NCBI GenBank assembly: GCA_040757595.1
Contig: JBFLWP010000004.1
Coordinates: 62,001-126,000 of the forward strand
Reading direction: 5' to 3'
DNA from: Nitrospirota bacterium
Lineage (GTDB): Bacteria; Nitrospirota; Nitrospiria; Nitrospirales; Nitrospiraceae
DNA: 64,000 nucleotides
Shown here: positions 1 through 7,683 of the stretch, piece by piece
Numbering within the stretch: position 1 is the stretch's first letter
Layout: every line of letters begins with the position of its first letter
Notes under the pieces: generated by a model
Told to the model about the DNA's origin: nothing
Database searches by the model: none
Seen by the model: the letters and a program-made list of their open reading frames with translations, nothing else
Program-made: the position numbers and the translations under genes

Positions 1-879
1 GTCGATGAAGATGGACGCCTGCTCGAGCCTCCCGGCCGCCTCCGCCAGCCGCCACCAGTCCTCCTTCTGGAGCTTGCCGGTCCGGAGAAGGTGCGAGTCC
101 ACGCGAGCCTCCGAACTGAGCATCCGCAAGACCAGCTGGGCTTTCGACATTTCGAGGCTGAAGATGCCGACCACTTTCTGATGGTGGATGGCCGCGTGCT
201 GGGCCATGCCCAGCGCCAGGCTGGTCTTGCCCATGCTGGGACGGCCGGCGACCACGATGAGGTCCGAGGGCTGCAATCCCGCGGTCAAATCATCCAGTCG
301 TTCGAACCCGGTCGGAACCCCCGTCACCTTTTCCTTCCGCCGGGAAAGCGTATCGACGATGTCCAGGCTCTCCTTGATGATGTGCTTGAGCTCGGTGAAG
401 GACCGGCCCAGCTTGCCCTGCGCCAGGCTGAAGACCGAGCGTTCCGCGAAGTCCAGCAGCTCGTCGACCGGCACGGTCCCGTCGTAACCCCGCTCGATCA
501 CGTCGGTCGAGGTCGTGATCAGCCCCCGCAGCAGCGCCTTGTCGCGCACGATCTTGCAGTGGTACTTGACGTTGGCGGCCGTCGGCACGACCTGGACCAG
601 CTCGGCGAGATAGGCCGAGCCGCCCACCGACTCCAGCTCGCCCTTGGTCTTCAGGTGCTCGGTCAGCGTGATCTGGTCGATGACCTCGCCGTGCTCCGAC
701 AGGTCGAGCATGGCCTGGTAAACTTTGCGGTGGGCGGTCCGGTAGAAGTCCTCTTCCGTGAGCAACTCCATGGCCTTGGCCATGGCGGCATTGTCCAGCA
801 GGATCGCGCCCAGGACGGACTGCTCGGCTTCGAGATTTTGGGGAGGGAGCCTGGGTTCCGACAGGTCCGGAGGCGTCAT
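1..879 (-). CDS. dnaB: Replicative DNA helicase DnaB, N-terminal part (runs off the window)
   Basis: The minus strand reads open from an ATG at 879 to the window edge (293 codons, no stop), so the 3' end lies outside. The translation begins MTPPDLSEPRLPPQNLEAEQ and continues with the DnaB N-terminal helical domain (AEQSVLGAILLDN). A RecA-fold domain follows, with TGFERLDDLTAGLQPSDL and the Walker A motif GRPSMGKTSLALG, then FSLEMSKAQL. DnaB is the hexameric 5'-3' helicase of the replication fork. The ATG lies 4 nt from a GTGATGG tandem tract (884-912), so there is no Shine-Dalgarno sequence in the usual place. The 267-aa frame on the opposite strand is a shadow. Confidence 0.95.
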   Translation of the reverse strand, partial: MTPPDLSEPRLPPQNLEAEQSVLGAILLDNAAMAKAMELLTEEDFYRTAHRKVYQAMLDLSEHGEVIDQITLTEHLKTKGELESVGGSAYLAELVQVVPTAANVKYHCKIVRDKALLRGLITTSTDVIERGYDGTVPVDELLDFAERSVFSLAQGKLGRSFTELKHIIKESLDIVDTLSRRKEKVTGVPTGFERLDDLTAGLQPSDLIVVAGRPSMGKTSLALGMAQHAAIHHQKVVGIFSLEMSKAQLVLRMLSSEARVDSHLLRTGKLQKEDWWRLAEAAGRLEQASIFID

Positions 880-883
880 TTTC

Positions 884-966
884 GTGATGGGTGATGGGTG
901 ATGGGTGATGGGGTCAGTTTAATCCTCATTCGTTCCGCCTTAACTTGTCACGCATCACCGATCACT
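884..966. repeat. Quasi-palindromic word-repeat element, word GTGATGG
   Basis: The left arm (884-912) is four perfect tandem GTGATGG units plus GG. The right arm (947-966) holds degenerate reverse-complement words (TCACGCATCACCGATCAC). The element fills the dnaB-hisZ gap. The right arm supplies the last residues (SDR) and the stop codon of hisZ, and the left arm takes the place of the dnaB ribosome-binding site. Confidence 0.8.
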
Positions 967-2322
967 TTTAATTAAGAGAGCGGGCAGTTCCTTGATCCTG
1001 ACCGTCCTGCGCACGGACAGCCTTGGACCGGCCGCGACCAGGGCTTCCTCGGCGGACAGGCCCGGCGCGCCGAGAATCACCACGGCCGACGCCGCTTGCG
1101 CCCTTCCCTCCTCCACGGCCGACCGGACCGGGTCGGCCCCGGACGGGCGCAGCCGGCCCTGCAGGACCCGGAACCCGGCCTCGCGCAGCAGCCGGGAGAC
1201 CTGGAACAGCCGGTCGCCCCGGCTCGCTTGGGCCGACACCAGCACGCCGGCGACGGACCGGGCACCCCCGTCCCCCCGATCCAGGGCGCGGAAGAGGCGA
1301 TCCACGTCGAACGCGAAGCCGGTGGAGGGCAGATCCCGCCCGAACCGGCCGATCAGGTGGTTGTACCGCCCGCCCCCGCCCAGCTCGCAGCCGATCCCGT
1401 CGGCAAACACGTCGAAGACCACGCCGTCGTAGTAGTCGAACCCGCGGAACTCCCCCAGATCGAGCACCAGCCGCTGCTTGAGCCCGCAGTCGGCGAGCAG
1501 GCGATAGACCCGGGTGAGCCGGTCGAGCGCCGCGCGCAGATCCCGGTCCCGCCCGGCCAGCTTGCGTCCCTGCTCGAGCACGTCCTCCCGCCCGTAGAGG
1601 CCGGGCGCCGCCAGAATGCCGCGGGCCTTCGGCTTCGCGACCCGTTCCTCGGCCAGGATTTCCTCGAGCCGGGGCAGGTCCTTGCGCGCGGCGGCCTGCT
1701 CCGCCCGCTTCTGAGCGTCCGCCGAGAGGCCGGACTTGGCCAGGAGCCCCTTGAAGAACCCCACGTGGCCCAGCGAGATCGTAAAAGCCGACAGGCCGAT
1801 CTGCTCCAGACAGTCGATCATCAGCGCGAGGATCTCCCCGTCCATCGCCACGTCGTCGACCCCGATCAGCTCCGCGCCGACCTGGAACAGCTCCCGTTCG
1901 CGTCCCGCATGCTCCGGCTCGTCCCGGAACACGGTCGTGCGGTAGCAGAGCCGAAGCGGCCGGTTGGGCTCCAGCAGCCCCATCGCGACGATCCGGGCGA
2001 TCTGGGCCGTGACGTCCGGCCGCAGGAGCAGAATCCGCCCCGTCGTCCGGTCCGCGAACTTGTAGCACTGCTCGATCACCTCCGGCTCCAGGCCGGCCGA
2101 GAGGACGTCCAGGTACTCGAAGGTGGGCGGGATGATCTCCCGGTATCCCCAGCGGCCCAGACAGGCCAGCAGAGTCCCCTCCAGCCGGCGGACCCGCTCC
2201 GCGGTCTGGGGGAGGATCGTGGTCATGCCGGCCGGGATCAGGGCGCGGTCGTGGCGGGCGCCGATGGTCACGGGCTCGCGCAATGGGCGCTTGGGTCGAC
2301 TGGCTTGCGACGGGCGGGGCAT
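955..2322 (-). CDS. hisZ: ATP phosphoribosyltransferase regulatory subunit HisZ
   Basis: HisZ is a catalytically inactive paralogue of histidyl-tRNA synthetase that partners short-form HisG in the first step of histidine synthesis. The class II synthetase core is visible: LRPDVTAQIAR, the motif-2-like stretch CYRTTVFRDEPEHAGRERE, FQVGAELIG, and GGGGRYNHLIGRFGRDLPSTGFAFD near the C-terminus (read here as overlapping motifs). I chose the ATG at 2322 (455 aa) because the conserved family start (IPAGMTTILPQTAERV) begins about 28 residues later and the frame upstream enters a repeat element. Known HisZ proteins are about 390-400 aa, so a later start is possible. The last three residues and the stop lie in the downstream repeat. 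A HisRS proper would be longer and carry an anticodon-binding domain. Confidence 0.88.
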   Translation of the reverse strand: MPRPSQASRPKRPLREPVTIGARHDRALIPAGMTTILPQTAERVRRLEGTLLACLGRWGYREIIPPTFEYLDVLSAGLEPEVIEQCYKFADRTTGRILLLRPDVTAQIARIVAMGLLEPNRPLRLCYRTTVFRDEPEHAGRERELFQVGAELIGVDDVAMDGEILALMIDCLEQIGLSAFTISLGHVGFFKGLLAKSGLSADAQKRAEQAAARKDLPRLEEILAEERVAKPKARGILAAPGLYGREDVLEQGRKLAGRDRDLRAALDRLTRVYRLLADCGLKQRLVLDLGEFRGFDYYDGVVFDVFADGIGCELGGGGRYNHLIGRFGRDLPSTGFAFDVDRLFRALDRGDGGARSVAGVLVSAQASRGDRLFQVSRLLREAGFRVLQGRLRPSGADPVRSAVEEGRAQAASAVVILGAPGLSAEEALVAAGPRLSVRRTVRIKELPALLIKSDR

Positions 2323-2331
2323 GGTGAAACA

Positions 2332-2412
2332 AGGCACGAGGCGAGAGGCACGGGGCAAGGGGAGGATCGGAACACCTCGCCCCTTGCCTCTGGCCCCGAG
2401 CCTCGCGCCTCT
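2332..2412. repeat. Quasi-palindromic word-repeat element, word GAGGCACGGGGC
   Basis: The left arm (2332-2361) is purine-rich and the right arm (2375-2412) is its degenerate reverse complement (CCTCGCCCCTTGCC followed by CCCCGAGCCTCGCGCC). They are separated by about 13 nt. The element fills the whole serA-hisZ gap, ending three bases from the serA stop codon. Confidence 0.8.
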
Positions 2413-2414
2413 CC

Positions 2415-3998
2415 TTACGAGAGATCAACCAGCTTGACGGAGAGGATGTTCTGCCCGCGCCTGATCGTCTCGAGCATGCCGGACGGCAGGGGCGCGTCCA
2501 GCCCGATGATCAGCAGTGCGTTGCCGCCGCGCTCCTCGCGGGAACATTGCATCCTGGCGATGTTGACCTGGTGATCCCCCAGGACCTGGCCGACGCTGCC
2601 GATGACGCCGGGCCGGTCCACGTTGAGGATGAACAGCATGTGCCCTTCGGGCGCGACTTCGACGCGGAAGTCGTCGATCTCGATGACCCGGGGATCCTTG
2701 CGGTGGTAGAGGGTCCCGGCCAGCCGGTGCGTCTGCTTCCCGGCTTCGACGCGGACCCGGATGACGCTCGTGTAGTCGCCCGCGTCGCTGCTCTTGACCT
2801 CTTTGACCTCGATCCCCCGCTCCTTGGCGACCACCGGGGCGTTCACGTAGTTGACGGCGTCCTCCAGGATCGGCGTGAACAGCCCCTTCAGGACCGCGAT
2901 CGTCAGGGGCGCGACGGCCAGGGCGGCCACGTCGCCGCTGTACTCGACCGTGACGCGCTCGAGCCCGCCCTCGAAGAGCTGGGCCTGCAGCCGGCCGAGC
3001 TTCTCCGCGAGCGTCAGGTAGGGCTGCAGTCGCGGCAGCAGCTCCGGGGAAACCGACGGAATGTTCACCGCCCCGCGCGCGATTCCTTTCGTGAAGTAGT
3101 CCACGATCTGCTCGGCGATCCCGATCGCCACGTTTTCCTGCGCCTCGGCCGTGGAGGCGCCGATGTGCGGGGTGCAGATGAAGTTGTCGAGGGTCAGCAG
3201 CGGATTGTCCGGCTTGACCGGCTCCTCCTCGAACACGTCGAAGGCCGCAGCCGCCACCCGCTTGCTCTTCAGAGCCTCGTAGAGGTCCCCCTCGTTGACG
3301 ATCCCGCCCCTGGCGCAGTTGACGATCATCACGCCCGGCTTCATCGTCTCGATCACGTCCTTGTTGATCAGCGAACGGGTCTCGGGCGTGAGCGGGGTGT
3401 GGACCGAGATGATGTCGGCGCGCCGGAACAGATCCGCGAGATCCACCAGCTCGACGCCCATCTTGCTGGCCCGCTCCTCGGCCAGGTAGGGGTCGTAGGC
3501 GATCACGTTCATCGAGATGCCCTGGGCCAGCTTGGCCAGGTAGCCGCCGATCTGGCCGATGCCGACGATGCCGAGGGTCTTGTTGTAGAGCTCGACGCCC
3601 ATGAACCGCTCCTTCTCCCACTTCCCCCCCTTCATCGAGGCGGTGGCCTGGGGAACGCGGCGGGTCATCGAAAAGATCATCGCCATCGTGTGCTCGGCGG
3701 TGGTGACCGTGTTCCCGCCGGGCGTGTTCATCACCACGATTCCGCGTCGGGTGGCGGCCTGGGTGTCCACGTTGTCCAAGCCGGAGCCGGCCCGGCCCAC
3801 GACCTTCAGCCGCTCGGCCGCCGCGATCACGTCCGCCGTGACCTTGGTGGCGGAACGGACGACGAGCCCGTCGTACTGTTTGATCTCCCTGAGCAGGTCC
3901 TCCTTGGACAGCTTGGTCTTCACGTCCACCGTGAAGCCGGCCTTCTGGAGGATCTCGAGTCCCTGTTTCGACAGGCTGTCACTCACCAGAATCTTCAT
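2415..3998 (-). CDS. serA: D-3-phosphoglycerate dehydrogenase
   Basis: Catalyses NAD-dependent oxidation of 3-phosphoglycerate, the committed step of serine synthesis. The 527-aa length fits the long SerA type. It has an N-terminal substrate-binding half (KILVSDSLSKQGLEIL), the NAD-binding motif GIVGIGQIGGYLAKLAQ, the catalytic-region motifs NCARGGIVNEGDL and CTPHIGASTAEAQENVA, an intervening ASB domain (about 320-450) and a C-terminal ACT domain (MLFILNVDRPGVIGSVGQVL, about 455-525) that normally binds serine. It starts 41 nt after the aminotransferase stop, so the two are probably co-transcribed as a serine pathway unit. Confidence 0.96.
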   Translation of the reverse strand: MKILVSDSLSKQGLEILQKAGFTVDVKTKLSKEDLLREIKQYDGLVVRSATKVTADVIAAAERLKVVGRAGSGLDNVDTQAATRRGIVVMNTPGGNTVTTAEHTMAMIFSMTRRVPQATASMKGGKWEKERFMGVELYNKTLGIVGIGQIGGYLAKLAQGISMNVIAYDPYLAEERASKMGVELVDLADLFRRADIISVHTPLTPETRSLINKDVIETMKPGVMIVNCARGGIVNEGDLYEALKSKRVAAAAFDVFEEEPVKPDNPLLTLDNFICTPHIGASTAEAQENVAIGIAEQIVDYFTKGIARGAVNIPSVSPELLPRLQPYLTLAEKLGRLQAQLFEGGLERVTVEYSGDVAALAVAPLTIAVLKGLFTPILEDAVNYVNAPVVAKERGIEVKEVKSSDAGDYTSVIRVRVEAGKQTHRLAGTLYHRKDPRVIEIDDFRVEVAPEGHMLFILNVDRPGVIGSVGQVLGDHQVNIARMQCSREERGGNALLIIGLDAPLPSGMLETIRRGQNILSVKLVDLS

Positions 3999-4038
3999 CG
4001 AGGTTCGCTCTCAACTCCCAGCTAGCAGACACCCGCCC

Positions 4039-5184
4039 TCAGCTCTTCACCATCAACAGTTCCTGAGCCTTGGCGACCCCGCTGCCCAGCTTGACCGGGT
4101 GTCCCAATCCCTTGAGCACCATTTCGGTCGCGGCCAGCGCCGTGATCACGTCGAAGGTGTCCATGTAGCCCATGTGGGAGATCCGGAAGATCTTGCCCTT
4201 CAAATGATCCTGCCCGCCCGCCGCGGTGATGCCGTACTGCACGCGGAGGTTCTTGTAGATCGCCTGGCCGTCCACGCCCTCCGGCGCCGAGACGGCGGTC
4301 AGGGCGTCGCTGGGCGACTCCTTCGGAAAGAGCGCGAGGCCGGCAGCCTTGACCCCCTCGCGCATCGCCTGGGCCAGACGGGCCTGGCGGGCGAAGACCG
4401 CCTCCAGCCCCTCGGCCTTGAACATCTTCAGGACCTCCTGCAAGCCCAGGATCATGGAGACGGCCGGCGTGTAGGCCGTCTGGTTCTTGCTCTGGGATTC
4501 CCGCTCTTTCTTGAAGTTGAAGTAAAAGGCGGCGTTCTTGGCCTTCTCGGCCAGTTGCCAGGCCTTCTCGCTGACGCTCACGAACGCCAGCCCGGGCGGC
4601 AGCATGAGGGCCTTCTGGGAACCGGTCACGACCACGTCGAGCCCCCAGGCGTCGGTCTTGATGTCGAAGACGCCCAGCGCCGTGATGGCGTCCACCACCA
4701 GGATCGTGCTCTCGCGGGGCTTCACGACCTCGGCCAGCGCCTTCACGTTGTGGGCCACGCCGGTGGAGGTCTCGCTCGCCTGCACGTAGACCGCCTTGAT
4801 GGCCGGATCCTTCTTCAGCGCGTCGCTCACCTGCTGGGGATCCACCGAACGTCCCCACTCCACCTTGATCTCCGTCACCTGCACGCCGAAGGTCTTGCAG
4901 AGCTTCCCCCAGCGCTCCCCGAACTTGCCGCCGTTGACCACCAGCGCCTTGTCGCCGGGCGAGAGGAAGTTGGCCACCGACCCTTCCATCCCGCCGGTGC
5001 CCGAAGCGGCCAGGGTCAGCACGTCGTTACGCGTCTGGAAGAGCCACTTCAGGTCCTCCCGAACCTCGCCGAACAACTGGGCGAACTCCGGCGCCCGATG
5101 GTGGATCACGGGCCGGGCCATTGCGAGCAGAACCTCGGGCGGAACCGGTGTCGGACCCGGCGCCAGCAAATACCGCTTCAGCAT
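4039..5184 (-). CDS. Class V PLP aminotransferase (serine-pyruvate/alanine-glyoxylate type; probable serine-pathway transaminase)
   Basis: PLP enzyme of aminotransferase class V. Visible features are the N-terminal LLAPGPTPVPPEVLLAM, TLAASGTGGMEG for cofactor phosphate binding, DAITALGVFDI with the ring-stacking Asp, and VTGSQKALMLPPGLAF with the Schiff-base Lys. The ATG at 5184 (381 aa) is preceded by GGAG at 9 nt; the frame is also open to 5202. Close relatives are annotated as alanine-glyoxylate or serine-pyruvate aminotransferases. Being directly upstream of serA suggests it supplies the phosphoserine aminotransferase step (the SerC role), but that is inference from context; the sequence alone does not fix the substrate. 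Confidence 0.88.
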   Translation of the reverse strand: MLKRYLLAPGPTPVPPEVLLAMARPVIHHRAPEFAQLFGEVREDLKWLFQTRNDVLTLAASGTGGMEGSVANFLSPGDKALVVNGGKFGERWGKLCKTFGVQVTEIKVEWGRSVDPQQVSDALKKDPAIKAVYVQASETSTGVAHNVKALAEVVKPRESTILVVDAITALGVFDIKTDAWGLDVVVTGSQKALMLPPGLAFVSVSEKAWQLAEKAKNAAFYFNFKKERESQSKNQTAYTPAVSMILGLQEVLKMFKAEGLEAVFARQARLAQAMREGVKAAGLALFPKESPSDALTAVSAPEGVDGQAIYKNLRVQYGITAAGGQDHLKGKIFRISHMGYMDTFDVITALAATEMVLKGLGHPVKLGSGVAKAQELLMVKS

Positions 5185-5369
5185 CGTTCGGATCTCCTTC
5201 ACGAGACGGTGAGCGTGTGAGCGTGCAGGAAGGCCGGTACGCTATCATTCCGGCGCCCCGACTGTCAAGGCAACCGAACCGTCAAAAGGGACTCGCGCGC
5301 GCACGATTCCGCCTCTTGCCTTCGGCGCAAGCCGGCAGGTTGACGACCTCCGCCGTCGCCACATCTTTC

Positions 5370-5398
5370 TTGACAACTTTCGGCGCCGCCATTACTTT
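5370..5398 (+). promoter_or_regulatory. Sigma-70 promoter of the lytic transglycosylase gene
   Basis: TTGACA (5370-5375), 17 nt, then TACTTT (5393-5398). A start 7-8 nt downstream would fall at about 5405-5406, on the ATG itself, implying a leaderless transcript. Both hexamers were read directly from the sequence. Confidence 0.65.
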
Positions 5399-5405
5399 AG
5401 AGGCC

Positions 5406-6746
5406 ATGTGGAAGCGCGTCTCGTCGCTGTCGCTCCTGGCCGGGTCCGCGTGGTTTCTCTTTGCGGGAGCGGTCCCGATCTATGCCGGTCCACCCGAGGT
5501 CCAGGCTCAGACATCCGTGCCGGGCGAGCCGGAGGGAACCGGGCCGGACGCCCAGTCTGGGGATATGGAGCCGGTGGCCACGGCCGTCGCAACCCCGTCG
5601 GTGTCCGACGACGCGGAAGGACAGGCCGTCTCCTCCGCTCCGCTCCCTGAGTCCGGGACCCCGGCGCCCCCCACGCCGCCTGCCGAATCGCTCGAGAATC
5701 AATTGCCGCCCGTTCCGGTCTCCACCGCAGCCGCGCTCGCCGCGAGCGACTCCCTCTACAACATTCCGGTCGTGCGCGACCACAAGGTGGAAGGCCACCT
5801 GCGCTATTTCCACACGACGATCCGCAGCAAGTTCGAGCAGTGGCTGACCAGGCTCGGCCGGTACAAGCCGCAGGTCGAGCGGATCTTTTCGGAGTTCGAC
5901 CTGCCCAGCGACCTGATCTTCCTCTCCCTGGTCGAGAGCGGCTTCAATCCCAACGCTTACTCCCGCGCCCGCGCGACCGGCCCCTGGCAGTTCATGAAGG
6001 GCACGGCAAAGCTCTACGGGCTGCGGGTGGACCAGTACGTGGACGAACGGCGGGACCCGATCAAGTCCACGGTCGCAGCCGCGCGGTATCTGCGCGACCT
6101 GTACGACCTGTTCGGCACCTGGCCGCTCGCAATGGCCGCCTACAACGCCGGCGAGGGCAAGGTCCTGCGCGCCTTGCAGAAGTCCAGCGCCGACAGCTTC
6201 TCGGAGATCGCCGAGACCAGGCACATCCGGCGGGAGACCAAGGAGTACGTGCCCCGCATCATGGCGGCCACGATCATCGCCAAGAACCCGGCCGAGTTCG
6301 GGTTCAGCCTGGACGAGCCGGTGCTGCACGAATTCGAGGAAGTGGTGGTCCACCGGGCCGTGCACCTGCGCGAGGTGGCGCAGGTCGCCGGCCTCTCTTT
6401 CGCCGAGCTGAAACGGCTGAACCCGGAGCTGCGTCGGGACGTGACCCCGCCGGACGATTCCGAATACCACCTCAAGGTCCCGGTCGGCACCAGGACGCTC
6501 GTCGGGCAGAAACTGGCTCAGGTTCCGACCTGGAAGCCACCGGCCCGTTTCGCGAAGATTTCCAAGCGGAAGGGTCACGCGGAATCGGCGGATGAATCGA
6601 GCGGCTGGTATCGGGTACGGGTGGGCGACAGTCTGTGGACGATCGCGAAGCGTTTCCGCGTGTCCGTCCGGGAGTTGAAGGAGCTGAACAACCTCTCCGG
6701 CCGCCGCATCAGGATCAAGCCCGGCGACCTGCTCGCCATCCGCTAG
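5406..6746 (+). CDS. Membrane-bound lytic murein transglycosylase, SLT plus LysM (MltD-like)
   Basis: Cleaves peptidoglycan glycan strands in the periplasm. Starting at the ATG at 5406 (446 aa) gives a signal peptide (MWKRVSSLSLLAGSAW...), a Pro/Ala/Glu-rich linker, and an SLT domain with the catalytic Glu in FLSLVESGFNPNAYSRA, GPWQFMKGTAKLYGL and MAAYNAGEGKV. A LysM-like segment follows, then a clear C-terminal LysM (WYRVRVGDSLWTIAKRF). The frame is open further upstream, but those residues are arginine-rich and lack a signal peptide, whereas a strong promoter sits immediately before 5406. Convergent with the TPR gene, with 12 nt between stops. Confidence 0.92.
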   Translation: MWKRVSSLSLLAGSAWFLFAGAVPIYAGPPEVQAQTSVPGEPEGTGPDAQSGDMEPVATAVATPSVSDDAEGQAVSSAPLPESGTPAPPTPPAESLENQLPPVPVSTAAALAASDSLYNIPVVRDHKVEGHLRYFHTTIRSKFEQWLTRLGRYKPQVERIFSEFDLPSDLIFLSLVESGFNPNAYSRARATGPWQFMKGTAKLYGLRVDQYVDERRDPIKSTVAAARYLRDLYDLFGTWPLAMAAYNAGEGKVLRALQKSSADSFSEIAETRHIRRETKEYVPRIMAATIIAKNPAEFGFSLDEPVLHEFEEVVVHRAVHLREVAQVAGLSFAELKRLNPELRRDVTPPDDSEYHLKVPVGTRTLVGQKLAQVPTWKPPARFAKISKRKGHAESADESSGWYRVRVGDSLWTIAKRFRVSVRELKELNNLSGRRIRIKPGDLLAIR

Positions 6747-6758
6747 GATTCGTTCCGC

Positions 6759-7547
6759 CTACTTGGTCGGTGCCGAGGCGGGAGGGCTTCCGGCCGGAGC
6801 CCCGGCCGCCGGCTCAGCCGGCTGAGTCCCTTCCGGAGCCTTCTTCACTTCCAGCGCCTTGATCCTGATCGCAGCCTCGTTGGCGAAGGGCGAGGCGGGA
6901 TAACTCTTCGTGAGGTCCTGGTACCGGGCCAACGCCCCTTCCGGGCGAGACTGGGCCTCCTCCAGCTTGCCGAGCTCGAACAGCGCCTGGTCCTTGTTCA
7001 GCGCGCCGGTCACCTCCAGCACCGCGGAGAAGGCCTTTTCCGCCTGGCTCCGATCGCCATTCAGCAGATACGCATAGCCCAAACGTTGATAGACCAATCC
7101 CAGCATGTTCTTGTTGGCCCCGTAGGTCGCGACGTATTTCTTGTACGCCTCGATCGCCCCGGAAAGATCGTTGATCTGCACGAGCGCGTTGCCGAGATGA
7201 TAGAGGGCCAACTGGCCCGCGACGGTCCGGGGGTACTGGTCCGCCACCGCACGGAGTTGGCCGACGGCCTTCTTCAGATTCTCGTCCGCGAGCGCCGGCT
7301 TGTCGGCCGGACGGTTTAGGTAGAGCGTCATGGCTTGGTGGGTCAGTTCCATGGCCTCATCGGCCTGGCGATTGTAGTACCAGACCGCCGCCGCTACCGC
7401 CGCCACCACGGTGATCAGCACCGTGCCGGCCAACAGGACCCACCGGCTGTGCTGCTCGACGAGGACCAGGAGCCGCTCCATCCCGCTCAGGAGCTGCGCC
7501 TCGTCCGGAGTCGTCCGTCTGGGCTCGGTCTTGATCTTGAAAGACAT
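6759..7547 (-). CDS. Membrane-anchored tetratricopeptide protein (YfgM-like)
   Basis: A 262-aa protein with a cytoplasmic N-terminus, one transmembrane segment (WVLLAGTVLITVVAAVAAAVWYY, about residues 36-58) and a periplasmic TPR region. TPR-type helices include AGQLALYHLGNALVQI, LVYQRLGYAYLLNGDRSQAEKAF and ALFELGKLEEAQ. The tail is Pro/Ala-rich. The layout matches YfgM, which binds the SecYEG translocon and periplasmic chaperones, but many TPR proteins share it, so the role is inferred. I chose the ATG at 7547 (MSFKIKTEPRR) because a strong promoter lies at 7566-7595; an upstream in-frame start at 7604 would put that promoter inside the gene. Confidence 0.8.
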   Translation of the reverse strand: MSFKIKTEPRRTTPDEAQLLSGMERLLVLVEQHSRWVLLAGTVLITVVAAVAAAVWYYNRQADEAMELTHQAMTLYLNRPADKPALADENLKKAVGQLRAVADQYPRTVAGQLALYHLGNALVQINDLSGAIEAYKKYVATYGANKNMLGLVYQRLGYAYLLNGDRSQAEKAFSAVLEVTGALNKDQALFELGKLEEAQSRPEGALARYQDLTKSYPASPFANEAAIRIKALEVKKAPEGTQPAEPAAGAPAGSPPASAPTK

Positions 7548-7565
7548 GGTGCGGCTCGCCGCGCC

Positions 7566-7595
7566 GTTATACAAGGTTGCCGGAAGCGATGTCAA
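7566..7595 (-). promoter_or_regulatory. Sigma-70 promoter of the TPR gene
   Basis: On the minus strand: TTGACA (7595-7590), 18 nt, TATAAC (7571-7566). The expected start is near 7559, about 12 nt before the ATG at 7547. Confidence 0.65.
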
Positions 7596-7630
7596 TTCAC
7601 GCAATCGGCCGGCTCCCGTCCCTTCACTCG

Positions 7631-7659
7631 TTGACAGAGCTGCACTGCCGGTATAGCGT
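7631..7659 (+). promoter_or_regulatory. Possible promoter of bioF
   Basis: TTGACA at 7631-7636 is a perfect -35. The -10 is ambiguous: TATAGC at 7652 gives 15-nt spacing, TAGCGT at 7654 gives 17. The bioF ATG is at 7684. Confidence 0.4.
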
Positions 7660-7683
7660 ACCGTCTACCGTTCTCCGCGTCCC

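Noticed and set aside
91-894. 267-codon plus-strand frame at the left edge
   Set aside because: Antisense shadow of dnaB, which is open to the window edge on the minus strand.
884-912. GTGATGG tandem tract as a CRISPR array or VNTR in a gene
   Set aside because: Units are 7 nt with no spacers and there are no cas genes; it belongs to the hairpin family.
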